Source of the DNA: Rutidosis leptorrhynchoides
Taxonomy: Eukaryota; Streptophyta; Magnoliopsida; Asterales; Asteraceae
Length of the DNA: 64,000 nt
Reading direction: 5' to 3'
Assembly: GCF_046630445.1 (NCBI RefSeq)
Contig: NC_092338.1
Location: 222,529,501 to 222,593,500 of the forward strand
The first letter of the stretch is position 1. Each line of letters begins with the position of its first letter. The position numbers were made by a program, and so were the translations under genes. Below, piece after piece: positions 59,795 to 64,000 of this stretch. The notes under the pieces are model-generated. The model ran no database searches, was not told where the DNA came from, and worked only from the letters and a program-made list of their open reading frames with translations.

Positions 59795-59826
59795 CTAGGG
59801 TTTAGGGTTTGGGGTTTAGGGTTTAG
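59795..59826 (+). repeat. Interstitial telomere-like patch
   Basis: Four to five units of TTTAGGG (one variant, TTTGGGG). It lies inside an exon-like ORF just before sequence matching an MEI2-like RRM. Confidence 0.85.
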
Positions 59827-60547
59827 TGACGTTGAGGATTCAGAGTTAAGAGCTCTATTTGAGGTAAATAATAATATTTATTGAAACTTTTTAAATTAAT
59901 TTACTTTAGATTATGGTTTAAAGTTATGCTTTGTGAGTCGTATTCTTGATAATTATATTTAGTGACTTTAAAAAAAGAAAAAGAAAAAAAAACCTATATT
60001 TAGTGACCTAACATATTTATTTATTATGTGTTTTGTACCAATACGCTGATATTAGGACGCCTTGCACACGCTGGTAAACATAGGAGGTTTTTTGATGATA
60101 TCGTACTCCGATATTCGTGCTGCTCGAACTGCCATGCGTGTGTTGCGAAATAAGCGTTTGCGGAGAAGGAAATTATACATCCACTACTCAATTCCAAAGG
60201 TTAATTTCCCTCCATAGCTAATTCCCCTCCAAGTAATACTTTTTAAAAATGTTTGATATTTGACATAAGTTATCATGTGTGTCCCGTTAAGTAGATTGAT
60301 TATTTAAATGCTTTGTGCAGTTTCAGCTCGATCTTGATAGAATTGCCAGTGGGGAAGATATTCGAACAACTTTAATGATTAAAAGGAGTCCTAATAAGTA
60401 AATAACAACTCATTTATTTTTATTATCAAACAAATTAGTAATTAAAGTGTTACTAATTTGAAAATTTTTTATTAATCTTTTAGGTATACTTCAAAGATAT
60501 CGCTAAACGCCATTGGAAGCCATCAGAGAGTTACGTCTAACTTCTGA
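59827..60547 (+). pseudogene. MEI2-like (AML-type) RNA-binding protein gene fragment, decayed
   Basis: Four exon-like pieces in order. Exon to 59863, encoding Asp-Val-Glu-Asp-Ser-Glu-Leu-Arg-Ala-Leu-Phe-Glu, ends at a GT donor. 60039-60199 encodes Tyr-Ala-Asp-Ile-Arg-Thr and, after stops and a frameshift, Asp-Ile-Arg-Ala-Ala-Arg-Thr-Ala-Met-Arg and Leu-Arg-Arg-Arg-Lys-Leu. 60321-60397 encodes Leu-Asp-Leu-Asp-Arg-Ile, then Arg-Thr-Thr-Leu-Met-Ile-Lys. 60484-60547 encodes Tyr-Thr-Ser-Lys-Ile before TGA. These match parts of RRM1 and the conserved C-terminal RRM3 of plant AML proteins, which control meiosis and growth through RNA binding. Introns are kept with good splice sites at two junctions, so this came from genomic DNA, not mRNA. 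The RRM2 region is missing. Confidence 0.75.
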
Positions 60548-60590
60548 AGATATCAGACCAGTCCTTACAAATATTCTGAATCTGTATAAT

Positions 60591-61100
60591 GGCAGTTGGG
60601 AACTAATTGAGGAAGATAATTATCGAACTCTTGCAGATGCTATATTTGAATCACTGATGTGTGGTTATTGCATCTAATATTTTTGATTGAAAATATTAAG
60701 AACATGTGGGATTTAACTCCTGATACAGAGCTGCTAATGGAACTGCCCGAAGAGTGCACATTTGAGACCGCACTGGCTGATTTGACTGTGAGTAATAATT
60801 ATTAAACGCGCGTTATTACTCACAATCAAATCAGCCAATGCAGTCTCAAATGTGCACTCTTCAGGCAGTTCCATTAGCAGTTATGTATCAAGAGTTAAAT
60901 CCCACATGTTCTTAATATTTACAATCAAAAATATTACATGTAATTACATGTAATCACTACACATCAGTGATTCAAATATAGTATCAGCAAGAGTTCGATA
61001 ATTATCTTCATCAATTAATTCCCTATTGCCATTATAGCATCTGTAAGAGTTCGATAATTATCTTCCTCAGTTATCTTCCTCAATTAGTTCCCAATTGCCG
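60591..61100. repeat. Long inverted repeat with short loop
   Basis: The arm 60591-60798 is repeated in reverse complement in 60813-61100, with a loop of about 14 bases containing ACGCGCGT. The left arm has an ORF-like stretch (60533-60679: ...Ile-Arg-Pro-Val-Leu...Asn-Tyr-Arg-Thr-Leu-Ala-Asp-Ala-Ile-Phe-Glu) of unknown family. The right arm is longer because short pieces (CAAGAGTTCGATAATTATC) are duplicated. A transcript would fold into a long hairpin. Confidence 0.85.
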
Positions 61101-61262
61101 TTAATCTAAGTTTGTAGTAGTTAGGTAATTGATGATGTAAATTATAGTCGATGATTTCGAAAATATAACCCATAATAATAATAAAGATCAATTTCGCACC
61201 ATTAATACTTTGCCAACACTTATATTTATAGATTTTTCTTGAATAATAATCTTGTTCTATTC

Positions 61263-61270
61263 TATAAAAG
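61263..61270 (+). promoter_or_regulatory. TATA box of the UBA2C-like gene
   Basis: TATAAAAG, 99 bp before the ATG. Downstream 5' UTR sequence contains two AGGGTTT telo-box-like motifs (near 61308 and 61327), frequent near plant transcription starts. Transcription probably starts near 61295 (inference). Confidence 0.65.
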
Positions 61271-61361
61271 GGCTAATACCATTCAGTTTTAAAGTCTCAG
61301 TTGTGCTAGGGTTTTTGTGAGATCCTAGGGTTTACATTCACCGGAAAACACAATAACAATA

Positions 61362-63046
61362 ATGGATCTGTTGAATAAAAAGAGAAAAACTGACGATAAC
61401 GGCAGCCAATTCACCAACAACGACGTCGTATCACCACCGCCGTCGTCATACAGTCTCGCCACACAAGACGCTCGTAAAATTCTCGAACCATTCACCAAAG
61501 AGCAACTTCTCGACGTCTTACAAACCGTCGTCGTTAGAGATGTCGCCGTCTTAGATTCCGTCCGATCAATCGCCAATGTCGATCCAACACAACGCAAACT
61601 CTTCATTCGCGGTATCGGTTGGGAAACAACTTCAGATAATCTCCGATCGATATTCGCTGTTTACGGTGAACTGGAAGAAGCTATTGTAATTACTGATAAA
61701 AATTCAGGTAAATCTAAAGGTTATGGTTTCGTTACTTTTAAACATATAGACGGTGCCGTTTTAGCTTTAAAGCAACCTAGTAAGAAAATTGATGGTAGGA
61801 TTACGGTAGCACAATTAGCGGCGGCCAGAGATTCAGTCAATGTAGACGTTTCGATGAGGAAGATTTATGTAGGAAATGTGCCGTTTGAGATATCGTCTGA
61901 GAGATTGTTGAGTCATTTTTCTTCGTATGGGGAGATTGAGGAAGGGCCGTTAGGGTTTGATAAACAGTCCGGGAAGCAGAAAGGGTTTGCGTTTTTTGTG
62001 TACAAGACGGAAGAAGGTGCGAGGAATTCGCTTGTGGATCCGATTAAGAATATTGATGGGAATCAGGTTATGTGTAAAATGGCTACTGATGGTAAGAAAG
62101 GGAAAGTGAGTGGGATGCCTGGTGAAGCTGCTCCAACCCCTGGGTCGATTCCTGGATCGATGAATTCGGGATATGGTATGCAAGGTGAGATTTTGCTGCC
62201 TTTTTGTTTTAATTCTGTTATGTAATGATATGTATAGTAGTATAAGTATTAAATTCAGAGTATGTATTCACTGTGAATATATTGTTGTAGATATAGTGTG
62301 ACCGGATTAGTTGGATATTTTTGATTATTGACTTTAGTAAAATTTAACTTAAGCCTTGAATGTAATGAGGTTATGTTCTGATGCTGCCTGCAGTTGAGTT
62401 TTGGTATAGATACAGATAATATACATCAAAGGCTATCTGTAGAATTTGTAAGTTATGATAATAGGAATCATTTAAAATCGATCATTATAATTCAAATGAC
62501 AACATGGTGAGACATATTAACAAATATGATGTTTAAGCACATGTGTAAGTTGCTGACTATTTGACGTATCGTGTACAAAATAACAGTTTTATTTTGTAAT
62601 GGTGGATTACAGGTGCGAGAACATCGTTTGGTGGGTACTCCGGCGGACCACCTTTGACGCCTCATCAAAATCCGCACTTGAATTCTTCTGTCCCTTCAGG
62701 TATTGGCAGTGGTTCAGGTTTTGGAAATCAGGGGCCACCTTCATTTGGTAGTGGTGGTGGAGGTAGTGGCGGGTATGGTGGTGGATACGGTAGTGGCGGA
62801 TACGGTGGTGGCGGATACGGTAGTAGTGGTGGGTCACATTATGGTGGTGGGGCTGCTGCTCCGGACTATCCTGGGCAGCACAATCTTGCATCGTCTCTGA
62901 ACAGGTTGCCCCCGAGTCAGGGTGGATATGGTGATGGTGGACATTATGGTCCATCTTCAGGTTATCCAACACAATCTAACCTGCCACCTGTCGGTCCAAG
63001 AGGTCCACTTGGTGGGATGTACCAGGGCGGGCCTCCATATTATTGA
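61362..63046 (+). CDS. UBA2C: UBP1-associated protein 2C-like, RNA-binding protein with two RRMs
   Basis: Two coding exons, 61362-62184 and 62613-63046, give 418 aa, near the length of Arabidopsis UBA2C. The N-terminus is basic (Lys-Lys-Arg-Lys, residues 6-9, a likely nuclear signal). RRM1 about 78-154 has RNP2 Leu-Phe-Ile-Arg-Gly-Ile and RNP1 Lys-Gly-Tyr-Gly-Phe-Val-Thr-Phe. RRM2 about 166-242 has Ile-Tyr-Val-Gly-Asn-Val and Lys-Gly-Phe-Ala-Phe-Phe-Val-Tyr. The second exon encodes a Gly/Tyr/Ser-rich, low-complexity tail. UBA2 proteins are nuclear heterogeneous ribonucleoproteins linked to mRNA stability, ABA or wounding responses and senescence. ATG 61362 begins Met-Asp-Leu-Leu, matching UBA2C. 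No breaks were seen; it appears functional. UBA2A and UBA2B have longer acidic N-termini, which argues for 2C. Confidence 0.9.
62185..62612 (+). other. Intron of the UBA2C-like gene
   Basis: The GT donor follows CAAG at 62184 and the AG acceptor is at 62611-62612 (GGATTACAG). The split Gly codon (G + GT) joins in frame. Retention would end the protein at the stop at 62223-62225, after the RRMs and without the Gly-rich tail. Confidence 0.85.
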
Positions 63047-64000
63047 GGTACTTCTATGCTTTTCCTGTCTTGAGATATGTTTTTGACAACCTTATTATTA
63101 CAATTTTTTAATCTATATAATAAATAATAATTATCTAGAGTATTAACGTATTCTTCTAATATGGAGTAAACTGATTCTCTATCAGAATTGCACGAAACTT
63201 TGATATTTGTTTTGTATCAGAAATTGTTTTATCTTTCAGTATCTGTTATATGCACCCTGCATCAAAACCTTTAACGTGCAAGATGTTTAGAAGTGGCATT
63301 TGATGAACATACCAAGTTATTATCTCAGAAATCATGGGTTATAGTATATCCTCATTTTGTACATGACTGAGTCTTTGGTCTGTTCACTTTTTTAGTATTA
63401 GTTGGTTTAGTCTTGCGATACAGAAACTTTTTCTTTTCTAATTGTTTTGGAATTTTTTGAATATAACACCCAACCCAACAAATGCTTTTAAATACTGGCT
63501 TTGTCTAAATTGATTGGATGGTAGTATTGACATCATTTTGCTTGCTTACCTTAATTGTTTTTTGGTTTTGTTTGTAATATGGTTTTCAGCCGTTTTGTTT
63601 CCCCTTTTAGATTTATTTTTGAAGAAAAATATATTTTATACTGTGTGTAACATGGTTTTCAGCCGTTTTATTTCATTAAGCTTAAATGCCGAGTCGGAAA
63701 CTGGTTGCACTTTTGGTTTGGAATGCCACTTCTAATTTTGTGTTTCTTGGAGTTTCTAATTGTCTTATCTGTGTCTATATGATCGTTCAATTTTTACAGG
63801 TGGCACTGTTTTATCATAGTTGTGCTTTATAAATACACAAAGAAGTTGAATTTCCTATTTATTTATTTATTTATATTTTTAATTTTATTACTGTATTATT
63901 ATTATTATTTATTATTTATTATTATTATTATTATTTTTTTTTTTCCCTAGCGCTCTAATGTAAATTGTAGCCCAATGTGACCAAAATTAACTATCTTGTC
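63047..64000 (+). other. 3' untranslated region and downstream of the UBA2C-like gene
   Basis: No further protein-coding gene. A possible 3'UTR intron runs from GAG|GTACTTC (near 63048) to TTTTTACAG|GTGG (near 63800). A TTA/TTTA-rich low-complexity tract lies at about 63855-63940. Confidence 0.45.

Noticed and set aside
62607..62972. His-rich ORF antisense to the second UBA2C exon
   Set aside because: Shadow of the Gly-rich coding tail on the opposite strand.

Overview
The window is plant nuclear DNA from a eudicot. The retrotransposon families and the At2g35280-like F-box ORFs suggest Asteraceae, but that is a weak inference. About 56.8 of the 64 kb is one nest of transposable elements. Ordinary host sequence begins at 56845 and ends with a complete gene, a UBA2C-like RNA-binding protein (61362-63046, two coding exons).

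Layout of the nest, oldest to youngest. (1) Gypsy C is a chromovirus-like element on the minus strand. Only its 5' LTR (39361-41455 plus 54546-56844), primer sites and a truncated leader ORF lie in the window. (2) A Ty1/copia element on the plus strand sits inside C; its start is off-window. It covers 1-840 and 32847-38260, and its ORFs are broken. (3) Gypsy A (841-32846, minus strand) is inserted in the copia gag with a perfect 5-bp target duplication (AAAAG at 836-840 and 32847-32851). Its LTRs differ by roughly 2.7% over about 1 kb compared by eye. (4) An Athila-lineage element (6706-23173, minus strand) is inserted in the pol gene of A, with target duplication TTTAC and LTRs about 1% diverged. 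A CACTA-like DNA element (3447-5426) is inserted in one LTR of A. (5) Gypsy B (41456-54540, plus strand) is inserted in the LTR of C. It is complete: two 3,252-bp LTRs with no difference found, an ATCAT duplication and an uninterrupted gag-pol ORF. A tRNA-derived SINE (40584-40725) with a 13-bp duplication also lies in the LTR of C.

The most notable biology is in A and B, two copies of one chromovirus family. Between primer-binding site and gag each carries two extra genes: an acidic ORF1 and an F-box protein gene of the plant At2g35280/At1g67623 type. In B both are intact and in A the F-box ORF is intact. The F-box proteins are only about 78% identical while the integrases are about 96% identical, so the captured gene appears to evolve much faster than the replication genes. 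Splice-acceptor-like sequence precedes the F-box ORF in both copies, and a polypurine-tract sequence is repeated just upstream of gag.

The Athila element has a broken gag-pol, a small CCHC-like ORF and an ATHILA ORF-1/env-like ORF without ATG. It also carries four copies of a polypurine-like motif and a GC-rich palindromic pair present in both LTRs, the leader and the post-pol spacer.

The host segment 56845-61361 is non-coding or decayed. It holds a duplicated promoter-like block, a 159-bp tandem duplication, a roughly 210-bp tandem repeat whose units each carry a short hairpin, a decayed MEI2-like (AML) gene fragment with a telomere-repeat patch, and a long inverted repeat just upstream of the UBA2C-like gene.
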